This document shows positions 27,070 through 36,467 of a DNA stretch of 64,000 nt, in pieces. The DNA is from JAVBKX01 sp031553835 (lineage in GTDB: Bacteria > Bacteroidota > Bacteroidia > Bacteroidales > Azobacteroidaceae). The stretch is from assembly GCA_031553835.1 (NCBI GenBank), contig JAVBKX010000014.1, forward strand, positions 1 to 64,000, read 5' to 3'. Numbering within the stretch: the first letter of the stretch is position 1; the number at the start of each line of letters is the position of its first letter. Made by a program: the position numbers and the translations under genes. The notes beneath the pieces are model-generated. The model ran no database searches and was not told the DNA's origin. It saw only the letters and a list, made by a program, of their open reading frames with translations.

Positions 27070-30000
27070 TTAATAGCTCACAGTATATACGGATACAGGC
27101 CCTGACAATCCGGATGATTGTAAGCCATTATCTTTAGTATAAGGATTGTAGGGACACCATATACGACGTTGTTCTTCCGGCAACATGCTGTCTCCGATCA
27201 AACGGTTTACCCAATTATTTACGATAGCTATCTCCAGGGTATTTTCACCTTCTTTTATGTAGTTGCTGATATCAACACGCCATGGAGCAGTCCATACGCC
27301 ACCTGCATGTTGCCCATTTACAGAGACTTTACCCATTACCATTATTTTACCTATATCGAGGTAATAAGTTTTATCATTGGTAATTCCTGTTAACTGTATT
27401 TTATTTTTATAGATTGCTGTTCCCGAATAATATTTTATACTATCATTCTCAGATTTTGTCCAGTCCTGTAAAGAGTCCATTCTTACCGGACTTACAGGTC
27501 CTCTCATCGCAGGATCAAAAACGACTGTCCATGGTGAGTTTATTGTAGATACAATAGTATGTCCGGGATAATTGACAGATACATCTCCCTGTGGAGATTT
27601 GTCAGTCTGATTACGGAATATAACGAGCACACTTTCTGATGCTTCCAATTGCAAGGGTACAGAAACGCTGTTGTTGTGCAATGTATATGCTTTCAATTCT
27701 CTGATGGTACCGGTTACAGGATCCCATAATTCCGGCTTTTTGCCTTTGATTCTGAATTCGGGATTTACAGAAATCTGCCGGTCGGACTGATTAGATACAA
27801 AATAAATATCGCCATCTTTTTGCGTGCGGTGGATGAATAATAACGGATCGGTTTGTGCAGCTTTACAATCAGGTGTTATATTCAGCAGATCAAACAACTC
27901 CTGCATCTGCATTCCGGAAGCAATCATACCTTTTCCCACTTTGGAATATTGGGTATTTACTCCATCTACATTTTTCCATAGAGAAGCCGCTAATTGTTTC
28001 ACTTCATTATCTGCCTGCGGAAAATTCTGACAGCTCGGAGAACGTGAAGGCGGAGTACCCAGTACAACAGCTCCGTCGTTGACTAATTGGGATATTTTCT
28101 TCAGCACTTCGGGACGCATTGTTTCCTGTTTGGATAATACCAACACTTTATAACGCATGCCATCAGGCAATTCTATATAACCGTTCTTCGCCTTTGCCCG
28201 TGTCATCAACACTTCGGAATTGATATAATCAAATGAATATCCTTTGGGCAATTCCGGGTCACAGACTCCCGTCATCTTAGGAGCATCTTCTCCGATAAAA
28301 TAAGCAGCATCGGCCACATAGTTTCCTTGTTGCAGCATGTAGTTGCAGCGTTTCAAATATTGGACAAACATATCCATTTGATAAAACCATGTATTCTTAC
28401 GATTGAATTCGGTTCCGAACCATGTATTTATTCCCGGATTTTTATCTTCGTAAGGTTGCTGAATATAGACATGTAACAAAGTGTTGTTTATTCCTTCGGT
28501 AAAAAAACGGTCTCCACGCTGTTTTAAAACCGCCGGATACCGTACAAAAGCGCCTAATCCCGCAGTAAATGATTCTGCAGAAATTTTCTTTTTGCCATAA
28601 ATATGTCCGCAGGAGGAAGCCGCTCTATTTTCAATATTGCCAAGTTCTCCTTCACTCCAGAATTCACCGCCTATTTCATCCGATTGGCCTCCATATTGGA
28701 GGAACTCGCCGGGGAATCCCCAATGTCCGTAATTTTCGAGCCATGTTTTTAATCCATGCCGGTTACATATTTCGCGTAGTCCTCCCACATAATCATAAGC
28801 TACTTTATCGGCCACAAATCGCCTCAAATCCCAGAGAAAACGATCGGTCATGTCGCGATTACCAACAACATAACCGCTAAATGCAGGAATGAAAGGTGTT
28901 GGATCGTAATTATATCTTTTTTTGAAATCTTCGATAAAATGATCAGTCCAGTTTTGTCCTCCCACTTCGTAACTATCTGCGACAACAATTTTCCATGTTT
29001 TTCTATCTTCTGCCGGAATACGGCGAATAATCTCTCCCATGAAAGCATCGAAATGCGAGGCCACATGTTGTTTACTCATTTTATCAATTTCCAATCCCCT
29101 GCCTTCTGATGTGGCCGGATCGTTTTTAATTCCGGTAGGCATCATCCCCGAACGTATAATTTTCCAATCGCCGGCCGGCACTTCCCATTTCAGATGGCCG
29201 TTTTTATCCAGATTACCGGTAATGTCGATAATCTTTTCCTTACCGATAGCTGCATGGTTGTTTAGCGCATCGGGTTGTTGGGGCCACATATATTCGTTCC
29301 AATAGGGTAACGGGGTTGGAAACATCTTTCCCAACGTTTTTTCAACATAACGTTCTTCCAGGGCTTGTGCAGACAAGGCAAGTTCTGTTATTCCGCAGTT
29401 CTCATTTGCATTGGTAAATTTCACCCTGAAATATGTGCTTTCTGTTTCAGGAATGGCGATCACTACCGGTCCATAAGGAATGAATCCTACATTTATATTA
29501 GAATTGGTGCGGTTGATATTGAATTTCTTTATCGATACATATTCGCCGGTTGCATTTTTCTTTACAAGTAATTCAACATCTGCATTTATCGGATGAAGGC
29601 TTGGCAAAACAGACATCGACCTTACAGTATAAGGCGACGGGCTTTCGAAATCTATCTGAACTGTTCCGTATGATTCAAAACTGATACCGGTTCCGGTATT
29701 CCCATCGGCTATCGTTGATATATTATTGATTGCCGGTGTTGATGCGATCTTAACATGACCTGAGTTCAGCGGTTGTAAAGCTTTATTGTATGGAAAGGCT
29801 AAAACTTTTACATCCTGAAAATCTTCGCCGGGTTTTTCCAATTGGGTATTTAATAATATGGGTCCTGTGACTGTTAATTCTGTTGCAGCAAGATAGCGCA
29901 TTGTCTGATTGGGTTTTACCCAGGGTCCTCCTGATTGGCTCCATCCCGGTCCGTTGAATATACCGATCTCAATATTTAATTCCGTGGCTTTTTTCAACGC

Positions 30001-30345
30001 TGCGTGTAATATATTCCACCATTCATCCGAGAACAATTTAATTTTCCCATAGGGAGGATCACTGGGAGAAGATCCTAAACCTATATTTCCGATAAAAGCC
30101 CTGTTTATACCGACTTTTTTCATGGCTTCAAGGTCTTTGATCACGCCTTCTTTTGAAATATTATCGGATAGCCAGTACCAGTAAACCGAAGTTTGTACGC
30201 TTTCGGGGATTGATTTGAAATTTTTTTCTATTTCGGCAAATGTTGCAAAACCGGTTTTACCTTCTTGTGCAGAAAGACTGCTTACAAGAAAAAAGCATGT
30301 TGTAATTATTGAAATTGACAGACTCGGGAATTTTATATTGAACAT
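27070..30345 (-). CDS. GH106-type alpha-L-rhamnosidase
   Basis: Large calcium-dependent exo-rhamnosidase family. The ATG at 30345 gives MFNIKFPSLSISI..., a signal peptide ending LSAQ; the longer frame needs TTG. About 1091 aa. Features: VYWYWLSDNISKEGVIKDLE and GIFNGPGWSQSGGPWVKP near the N-terminus, typical of the GH106-like barrel; the middle SAESFTAGLGAFVRYPAVLK and FFTEGINNTLLHVYIQQP; a C-terminal galactose-binding-like module (NTLEIAIVNNWVNRLIGD, GLSGPVSVYTVSY). No T9SS tail or lipobox, so it is likely periplasmic. Lies 15 bases downstream of rhaT. Linkage specificity cannot be told; GH106 members act on pectin rhamnogalacturonans among others. Confidence 0.88.
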   Translation of the reverse strand: MFNIKFPSLSISIITTCFFLVSSLSAQEGKTGFATFAEIEKNFKSIPESVQTSVYWYWLSDNISKEGVIKDLEAMKKVGINRAFIGNIGLGSSPSDPPYGKIKLFSDEWWNILHAALKKATELNIEIGIFNGPGWSQSGGPWVKPNQTMRYLAATELTVTGPILLNTQLEKPGEDFQDVKVLAFPYNKALQPLNSGHVKIASTPAINNISTIADGNTGTGISFESYGTVQIDFESPSPYTVRSMSVLPSLHPINADVELLVKKNATGEYVSIKKFNINRTNSNINVGFIPYGPVVIAIPETESTYFRVKFTNANENCGITELALSAQALEERYVEKTLGKMFPTPLPYWNEYMWPQQPDALNNHAAIGKEKIIDITGNLDKNGHLKWEVPAGDWKIIRSGMMPTGIKNDPATSEGRGLEIDKMSKQHVASHFDAFMGEIIRRIPAEDRKTWKIVVADSYEVGGQNWTDHFIEDFKKRYNYDPTPFIPAFSGYVVGNRDMTDRFLWDLRRFVADKVAYDYVGGLREICNRHGLKTWLENYGHWGFPGEFLQYGGQSDEIGGEFWSEGELGNIENRAASSCGHIYGKKKISAESFTAGLGAFVRYPAVLKQRGDRFFTEGINNTLLHVYIQQPYEDKNPGINTWFGTEFNRKNTWFYQMDMFVQYLKRCNYMLQQGNYVADAAYFIGEDAPKMTGVCDPELPKGYSFDYINSEVLMTRAKAKNGYIELPDGMRYKVLVLSKQETMRPEVLKKISQLVNDGAVVLGTPPSRSPSCQNFPQADNEVKQLAASLWKNVDGVNTQYSKVGKGMIASGMQMQELFDLLNITPDCKAAQTDPLLFIHRTQKDGDIYFVSNQSDRQISVNPEFRIKGKKPELWDPVTGTIRELKAYTLHNNSVSVPLQLEASESVLVIFRNQTDKSPQGDVSVNYPGHTIVSTINSPWTVVFDPAMRGPVSPVRMDSLQDWTKSENDSIKYYSGTAIYKNKIQLTGITNDKTYYLDIGKIMVMGKVSVNGQHAGGVWTAPWRVDISNYIKEGENTLEIAIVNNWVNRLIGDSMLPEEQRRIWCPYNPYTKDNGLQSSGLSGPVSVYTVSY

Positions 30346-30360
30346 ATTCAATTTATTTAT

Positions 30361-31395
30361 TTATTTCAACATCTGAGGAAGAATTATGGAAAGGATCAGA
30401 GTCAGCAAACCAAAAACCAGGACACAAATAGTCTTTTGTCCGGCTCCTTTCCATTCTTTCAATAAAATTCCCCAGAGATTACTGAATAATACGTTTAACG
30501 ACATCAGGATGCTCCATGAAAAAGCCATCATCACACTACCCGGTTCAAAGAAGCTTTGTCCTATTCCCAAACCAAAGAATTGGAAATACCAAAGTAATCC
30601 GGCTAAAGCACAAAACAACAAATTATTTGTCCAAATACTTCCCGATGATTTTGTATAATCGGTAAATGTTTTATTTTTCGCATTCTGGAAAAGGCAATAA
30701 CTGGCATTGGTAATGAATCCGCCGAAAGTAACCAGTAAAATAACCGGATTTAAAACCAATAATTCTTTTGCGCCGGAAGCGATTAAATTTGCTTTGATAG
30801 AAACTCCGGATTCAAGCCCGAGATTGAAGCATGCGCTCATCACCCCTGCCAATAACGCAATTAAAATACCTTTCTTCAATGCAAAATCCTTTACCGCTTT
30901 TTTCTTTTCTTCTTCCGACATGTTTTGTGATTTCAACGAACCGGCATAACCGATTACAGCAATACCTGCAATGGCAATACAAACACCGATAAGCAAAATC
31001 AAGCCATCGCCTTTAAACAGATTTTCTCCTTTTAATAATGCCGGAATAATAGTTCCGAAAGCAGAACAAGTTCCCAAAGCCAGTGATTGTCCCAAAGCAA
31101 TGCCAAGATAACGCATGCTTAGTCCGAATGTCAGGCCTCCGATTCCCCAAAGGATTCCAAATCCTATACTTTTCCAGATATCACCACCTGCTGCCGAATA
31201 CAATTCAAATAAAGAGTGTCCTGCAGGAATGGCCAACAAAGCACCCAGCAAGGGGAATATCAACCATGCAAAAATTCCTTGAATAAGCCAGAAACTTTCC
31301 CATGACCAATTTTTTATTTTCTTAATCGGCACATACGAACTGGATTGAAAGAGGCTTCCGATTGCTATGATAATTAAACCTATTATTGTATTCAT
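30361..31395 (-). CDS. rhaT: L-rhamnose:H+ symporter
   Basis: Inner-membrane importer of L-rhamnose. The ATG at 31395 gives MNTIIGLIIIAIGSLFQSSS, 344 aa, the same length as E. coli RhaT; the longer frame would use TTG. About ten membrane helices; conserved pieces FQSSSYVPIKKIKNWSWESF, WGIGGLTFGLSMRYLGIALG and GVMSACFNLGLESG match the RhaT family. 20 bases after fucO and 15 bases before GH106. Completes uptake of the monosaccharide released by the rhamnosidases. Confidence 0.96.
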   Translation of the reverse strand: MNTIIGLIIIAIGSLFQSSSYVPIKKIKNWSWESFWLIQGIFAWLIFPLLGALLAIPAGHSLFELYSAAGGDIWKSIGFGILWGIGGLTFGLSMRYLGIALGQSLALGTCSAFGTIIPALLKGENLFKGDGLILLIGVCIAIAGIAVIGYAGSLKSQNMSEEEKKKAVKDFALKKGILIALLAGVMSACFNLGLESGVSIKANLIASGAKELLVLNPVILLVTFGGFITNASYCLFQNAKNKTFTDYTKSSGSIWTNNLLFCALAGLLWYFQFFGLGIGQSFFEPGSVMMAFSWSILMSLNVLFSNLWGILLKEWKGAGQKTICVLVFGLLTLILSIILPQMLK

Positions 31396-31415
31396 AATAT
31401 ATAGATTCAAAACGA

Positions 31416-32576
31416 CTAAAATGCCTTATAATACAATTTTTCAATATCTTCGACCGAAGTTGGACGCGGATTCCCACCTGTACAAACATCATTGAAAGCG
31501 GCAATTGCCAAAGCAGGAATATCTTCTTTTTTCACGCCGATTTCATTCAATTTCTGAGGAATGTTGATGCTTGCCGAAAGTTCTTTTACTGCTTTTATTG
31601 CGGCATTTACTCCTTCTTCTGTAGTCATCGATTCTGTGCCGGCAACTCCGAATGCTTTTGCAATATCTTTATACTTTGGAGCAGCAGGCGATTCCGCATT
31701 ATATTCCATTACATATGGAAGAAGCAAAGCGTTTGCCACGCCATGTGGGGTGTCGTAAAATGCTCCGAGCGGGTGCGCCATCGAGTGAACGATACCCAGT
31801 CCGACATTCGAAAATCCCATTCCGGCTACATATTGAGCCAAAGCCATTCCTTCACGTGCAGTCTTATCGTTTGGTTTATCAACTGCATTCTTCAGATGTG
31901 TGTGGATCAACTCCATTGCTTTATATTCGAACATATCCGACAGATCCCAGGCACCCGGGGTAATAAACGATTCGATGGCATGTGTCAGTGCATCCATTCC
32001 CGTTGCCGCAGTCAATCCTTTGGGCATTGAATACATTAATTCAGGATCGATAATCGCCACTACAGGAATATCATTCGGGTCGATGCAGACCATTTTCTTT
32101 TTTGATTCTTCGTCGGTAATAACGTAATTAATTGTCACTTCGGCCGCTGTTCCAGCTGTAGTCGGAAGCGCAATAACAGGAACTGATTTGTTTTTCGTAC
32201 CGGCAAATCCTTCCAATGATACAACATCGTAAAATTCGGGGTTGAGACTGATGATTCCTATTGCTTTTGCTGTATCGATGGCAGAACCGCCTCCCAAAGC
32301 TAAAATAAAATCGGCTCCCGATTTTTTGTAGGCATCAACGCCATCCTGAACATTTTTTACTGTTGGGTTAGCTTTCAATTCACTGAAAATTGCATAAGGA
32401 ATTTCTCCCATGTTCAATATTTTTTCAATTTCTCCGGCAATACCGAATTTAATTAAATCTTTATCGGTAACAACGAAAGCTTTTTTTAATCCTTTTCTTT
32501 TTACTTCAGTTATGATTTCGGAACGAGAACCTGCTCCATGATATGAAGTCTCGTTAAGTATGATCCTATTTGCCAT
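31416..32576 (-). CDS. fucO: lactaldehyde reductase (1,2-propanediol forming)
   Basis: Iron-dependent group III alcohol dehydrogenase, 386 aa. NAD-binding GGGSAIDTAKAIG and LPTTAGTAAEVT; metal-binding His in SMAHPLGAFYDTPHGVANA. It reduces L-lactaldehyde from RhaD to 1,2-propanediol, regenerating NAD under anaerobic conditions. Only two bases separate it from rhaA. No lactaldehyde dehydrogenase or propanediol microcompartment genes are present in the window, so excretion of propanediol, or use elsewhere, is implied. Confidence 0.95.
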   Translation of the reverse strand: MANRIILNETSYHGAGSRSEIITEVKRKGLKKAFVVTDKDLIKFGIAGEIEKILNMGEIPYAIFSELKANPTVKNVQDGVDAYKKSGADFILALGGGSAIDTAKAIGIISLNPEFYDVVSLEGFAGTKNKSVPVIALPTTAGTAAEVTINYVITDEESKKKMVCIDPNDIPVVAIIDPELMYSMPKGLTAATGMDALTHAIESFITPGAWDLSDMFEYKAMELIHTHLKNAVDKPNDKTAREGMALAQYVAGMGFSNVGLGIVHSMAHPLGAFYDTPHGVANALLLPYVMEYNAESPAAPKYKDIAKAFGVAGTESMTTEEGVNAAIKAVKELSASINIPQKLNEIGVKKEDIPALAIAAFNDVCTGGNPRPTSVEDIEKLYYKAF

Positions 32577-32578
32577 GT

Positions 32579-33838
32579 TTATTTTCTTTTTGAAGTTACA
32601 TCCTTTTCATATTGCTGGATTTCTGCAATATAATCTTCGCCGACTGCAATATTGTTTTTCAAACAGAAGTAATCCCAAACCGCATTCCATGGTAAGCTTT
32701 TAGCTTCTTCCAATAAAGCCAGGCGTTCGAAATATTGTCCGTTGGCTTCGTACTTACGCAAAATATCAATAGGTTCAAGTAAAGCCTGCAAAAATGCTTT
32801 TTGTGTAGCTCTGATTCCAATTACATATGCTCCGATCCGGTTGATAGATGCGTCGAAATAATCCAATCCGATATGAACGCGGTTTAAAGCGTCGGCGCGA
32901 ACAATTTCTTTTGCCAGATCAATTACGTCATCGTTCAAAATGGTAACATGGTCGGAATCCCAACGAATAGGACGGCTCACATGCAACATAATTTCCGGTG
33001 TGTATAATAATAAAGAAGAAATTTTATCCGCTACACTTTCCGATAAATGGAAATGTCCTGTATCCAGCGTTACTATTTTTTGCTTTTTGGCGCCATAACC
33101 TAAATAAAAATCGTAAGATCCCACCGTATAGCTTTCGAAACCAATACCAAATAGTTTAGCTTCAATACAGTCTTTCATATTTTTATAGTCTTCTGCGAAT
33201 ATTTCATCTAACGATTGTTCCAATATCCGGCGATATTCATATCGATTGACTGTAAGGTCTTTCATCCCGTCGTGTATCCAAAGGTTCATGATACATGGGT
33301 CATGCTGAAATTTTCCTATTTCTTCTGAAATTTTCCGGCAACGTTTGGTGTGTTCAATCCAAAAATCACGGATTGCTTTATCCGGATTAGCCAACGTCAG
33401 GTCACCGCTTTTAGGATGGCCAAACGAAGTTGAGTTAAAGTCTAATTTCAAACCTTTTTCTTTTGCCCAATCCATCCAGCCACTAAAATGCTGAAGTTCA
33501 ATTTCATTCCGGTCAATGTATTTGTTGCCGAATTCTCCATAAATAGCATGAAGGTTGAAACGATGTTGGCCGGCAATCAAAGTCAGTACTTTTTCAATAT
33601 CCATGCGCATTTCATCAATTGAACGTGCTTTCCCGGGATAATTACCGGTTGCCTGGATACCTCCGCCACCCATATTTTCGAGTTTCTCGAAACCGGTAAC
33701 GTCATCTGTCTGCCAACAATGAATAGAAACAGCGATTGTTTGTAATTTTCTCAACGCTTCATCAATATCTACTCCAACAGCGGCATAGCGTTCTTTCGCT
33801 ATCTCAAAACTCTTTAAAACTGATTCTTCTTTTTTCAT
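32579..33838 (-). CDS. rhaA: L-rhamnose isomerase
   Basis: Cytosolic metal-dependent isomerase of L-rhamnose to L-rhamnulose. 419 aa, normal length. Family blocks: SIHCWQTDDVTGFE near residue 40, GGGGIQATGNYPGKARS, WIHDGMKDLTVNRYEYRR, and VTLDTGHFHLSESVADKISS with metal and substrate residues. Its start overlaps the end of rhaB by 35 bases, giving translational coupling. Confidence 0.97.
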   Translation of the reverse strand: MKKEESVLKSFEIAKERYAAVGVDIDEALRKLQTIAVSIHCWQTDDVTGFEKLENMGGGGIQATGNYPGKARSIDEMRMDIEKVLTLIAGQHRFNLHAIYGEFGNKYIDRNEIELQHFSGWMDWAKEKGLKLDFNSTSFGHPKSGDLTLANPDKAIRDFWIEHTKRCRKISEEIGKFQHDPCIMNLWIHDGMKDLTVNRYEYRRILEQSLDEIFAEDYKNMKDCIEAKLFGIGFESYTVGSYDFYLGYGAKKQKIVTLDTGHFHLSESVADKISSLLLYTPEIMLHVSRPIRWDSDHVTILNDDVIDLAKEIVRADALNRVHIGLDYFDASINRIGAYVIGIRATQKAFLQALLEPIDILRKYEANGQYFERLALLEEAKSLPWNAVWDYFCLKNNIAVGEDYIAEIQQYEKDVTSKRK

Positions 33839-35351
33839 AACATATTTTCTTTGTTTTTCTACTTATTATTTGTGTTAGATTTGTAATTCTTAGAAATGAT
33901 TCATACGCTTCATCCCAAATGTCAGAATTTTCCGGGTAATATGTATCTAAAGAACAGGAATTATAAATAATCTTCCTTATTTCAGATAAAGAATGAACAA
34001 TTCCTAATCCTTTGGCCTGAAGCATTGCGTTTCCGATTGCCGTAGCTTCTGAAGGGCCAGCGACTACCGGAACGCCGATAGCATTTGCTGTAAATTGGTT
34101 CAACAGTTTATTTTGGGATCCACCACCGATTACATGCAGTTTGTTAATTTCGAATGGAGCAATTTGCTCTAAACAATGGAAGGTATATTTATATTTTAAA
34201 GCAAGACTGTCAAAAATACAACGAATATATTCCGAATGACTATTTGGAAGAGCTTGTCCGGTATCTTTGCAATAATCGTAAATGGCTTTTACCATACTTT
34301 CCGGATTGGCAAATCGCGGATCATCCGGATCGACCAGCGACCGAAAAGCAACTGCTGTATCAGATAATGTAATTATTTCAGGATATGAATACCGGAATCC
34401 TTCATCTTCCCATTCTTTCCGGCATCTTTCCAGAAGCCACATTCCGGTAATATTTTTAAGAAAACGAATAGTGCCGTCAACGCCTCCTTCGTTTGTAAAA
34501 TTCATTTTATAGGATTCTTCCGAGATAACAAGTTCATTGAGTTCTATTCCCATCAATGACCATGTACCCGAACTCAGATAAGCAAAATTTTCGTTTTCTG
34601 CAGGAACAGCGGCCACGGCAGATGCCGTATCATGACCGGCAACTGCAACAACAGGTATTGTCTGGTTTAATCCACATTCTTCAACAATATAATCTGCCAG
34701 ATTACCAATCATTGTTCCAGGCATTACTTCACACGGAAACAGGCTTGTATCCATCCCTATTTTCTCCAACAAAACGGGTTCTATTTTTTTTGTTTTTGCA
34801 TTCAATAGCTGAGAAGTGGAAGCAATGGTATATTCACAAACTTTCTTGCCGGTTAATAAAAAAGACAGGGCGTCTGGTATAAACAAGATATGTTTTGCTG
34901 ACTTTAATACCGAACTTTTTTCTCTTTTGGCAGCATACAGTTGATACAAGCTATTGAAATTCATCACTTGTATTCCGGTAAGGTTATACACTTCCTGTTT
35001 CGGTAAGAGCTTAAAATATTCTTCCGGAATTCCATTTGTATAGGGATCACGATATGAACGGGGCAAACCAAGAATCGTGTCCTTTTCACCGACATATACA
35101 AAATCTACACCCCAGGTATCAATTCCGATAGCATCAATGGAGATGTTTTCTTTAGCTACTGTTCGCAAACCCTCTTTTAAATGTTCGTATAGAGCATATA
35201 TGTCCCAGAAAAAACGATTTTTAATCCGAATAATCGTATTAGGAAAACGGGTCAGTTCTTTTAAACTTAGTTTATTGTTTTTAAATGTAGCTAAAATTGC
35301 ACGACCGCTGGTTGCGCCTATGTCAAATGCAATAAAATTGTATTCTTCCAT
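33804..35351 (-). CDS. rhaB: rhamnulokinase
   Basis: FGGY-family kinase phosphorylating L-rhamnulose at O1. 515 aa. N-terminal phosphate loop FDIGATSGRAILATFKNNKL, the DAIGIDTWGVDFVYV block, VAGHDTASAVAAVP and the C-terminal LHVIGGGSQNKLLNQFTA, all typical of RhaB. The last ~30 residues run beyond most homologues into the rhaA overlap. First gene of the operon, starting next to the divergent AraC regulator; expression is probably rhamnose-induced. Confidence 0.96.
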   Translation of the reverse strand: MEEYNFIAFDIGATSGRAILATFKNNKLSLKELTRFPNTIIRIKNRFFWDIYALYEHLKEGLRTVAKENISIDAIGIDTWGVDFVYVGEKDTILGLPRSYRDPYTNGIPEEYFKLLPKQEVYNLTGIQVMNFNSLYQLYAAKREKSSVLKSAKHILFIPDALSFLLTGKKVCEYTIASTSQLLNAKTKKIEPVLLEKIGMDTSLFPCEVMPGTMIGNLADYIVEECGLNQTIPVVAVAGHDTASAVAAVPAENENFAYLSSGTWSLMGIELNELVISEESYKMNFTNEGGVDGTIRFLKNITGMWLLERCRKEWEDEGFRYSYPEIITLSDTAVAFRSLVDPDDPRFANPESMVKAIYDYCKDTGQALPNSHSEYIRCIFDSLALKYKYTFHCLEQIAPFEINKLHVIGGGSQNKLLNQFTANAIGVPVVAGPSEATAIGNAMLQAKGLGIVHSLSEIRKIIYNSCSLDTYYPENSDIWDEAYESFLRITNLTQIISRKTKKICYEKRRISFKEF

Positions 35352-35372
35352 GAATCAGATTAATCAGTGTTG

Positions 35373-35446
35373 CAAAAGTATGGTTTTATCTAATATACAA
35401 ATTGTACAAAATGATTTTGAAACTATAAAAAATGACACTATCTTTG
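35373..35446. promoter_or_regulatory. divergent rhaB / AraC-regulator promoter region
   Basis: Plus strand: TTTG (35416-35419), 19 bases, TATCTTTG (35439-35446), a near-consensus promoter for the AraC gene starting at 35467. Minus strand: TTTG (35398-35401 reversed), 17 bases, TACTTTTG (35373-35380) for rhaB at 35351. Between the two, TACAA-A-TTGTA (35396-35406) is a perfect short palindrome touching the rhaB -33 box, a reasonable operator candidate. All reading is by eye. Confidence 0.55.
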
Positions 35447-35466
35447 CCCTCAACAAAAATAGTTAT

Positions 35467-36363
35467 ATGACAGATTCTGTCCACATAAAATATTTGATTG
35501 CTAATGAACAGGATTTTCTGTGGGGACTAACAATTAATACTGTCGGCTATCAGCATATCGGGGCTAACGAAGTCTATCCTCCCGGCAATCATCCTACGCG
35601 CTATCTTTTTTCCACCAAAAAAGGACGAATATTAGACGAATACCAATTATTATATCTATCCAAAGGCAAAGGATATTTTACTTCCACAAATTGTAAAAAA
35701 ACAGAAGTTAAAGAAGGGCATTTTTTTCTGCTATTTCCAGGAGAATGGCATAATTACGAGCCTTCGGTAAAAACAGGTTGGGATGAATACTGGATCGGAT
35801 TTCATGGAATCAATATGGACAGTCGTATTGAAAACAACTTTTTCAATAAAAGCAATCCTGTTTTCAATGCCGGAATCAATGAAGATATTGTGCAATTGTA
35901 CAAAATGGCCATTTCGGTTGCCAAGAAGCAGGAGGCAGGATTCCAACAGATGCTGGCAGGAATTGTCAATTTCTTACTTGGTCTTGCCTATTCGAGAGAT
36001 AAACTCAGTGTATTTGAAGATTTACAAGTAGCAAATCAGATCAGACGGGCTAAAATATTAATGCTTGATTCTTATACTACAAACAAAATCAATCCGGAAA
36101 AGATAGCTCAGGAGGTAAATATGAGCTATTCATGGTTTAGGCGCATATTTAGAGAATATACAGGTTTTTCTCCATCTCAATATGTGTTGGAATTACGATT
36201 GCAGGAAAGCAAAAGTCAACTGACGAATACCACAAAACCCATCAAAGAAATAGCTTACGATGTTGGGTTTGAAAATGCAGATTATTTTTGCATGGCTTTC
36301 AAAAAGAAAACAGGTCTAACGCCAAAAAATTACAGACATATTACTCAAGGGAAAGATTTATGA
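35467..36363 (+). CDS. AraC-family regulator of rhamnose utilisation
   Basis: The ATG at 35467, 21 bases after the -7 box, gives 298 aa; the frame is open far upstream but that part overlaps rhaB. N-terminal cupin-like ligand domain (GYQHIGANEVYPPGNHPTRY, LLFPGEWHNYEPS) and C-terminal two-HTH AraC domain (MSYSWFRRIFREYTGFSPSQ, then IKEIAYDVGFENADYFCMAF and KKTGLTPKNYR). Divergent from rhaB with a shared 115-base gap, so it probably activates rhaB and downstream genes with rhamnose as effector, like RhaS/RhaR. Orthology to named regulators is not claimed. Confidence 0.88.
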   Translation: MTDSVHIKYLIANEQDFLWGLTINTVGYQHIGANEVYPPGNHPTRYLFSTKKGRILDEYQLLYLSKGKGYFTSTNCKKTEVKEGHFFLLFPGEWHNYEPSVKTGWDEYWIGFHGINMDSRIENNFFNKSNPVFNAGINEDIVQLYKMAISVAKKQEAGFQQMLAGIVNFLLGLAYSRDKLSVFEDLQVANQIRRAKILMLDSYTTNKINPEKIAQEVNMSYSWFRRIFREYTGFSPSQYVLELRLQESKSQLTNTTKPIKEIAYDVGFENADYFCMAFKKKTGLTPKNYRHITQGKDL

Positions 36364-36467
36364 TGTAAAAAATCGGCATTAGACTATAGAATGATTGACC
36401 AGGCGGCATCTCCTCTTTGCAAAGTAAAAATGCCGGAACTTCCACCTTTCGCCCTGTACCCTGTACC

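Noticed and set aside
35077..35466. Longer N-terminus for the AraC regulator
   Set aside because: The extension overlaps rhaB, would sit upstream of the promoter, and has no domain; the start at 35467 fits the -7 box and family length.
36364..36467. Terminator between the AraC gene and GH127
   Set aside because: Only a short direct repeat of ACCCTGT and no convincing stem-loop with a T-run were found.
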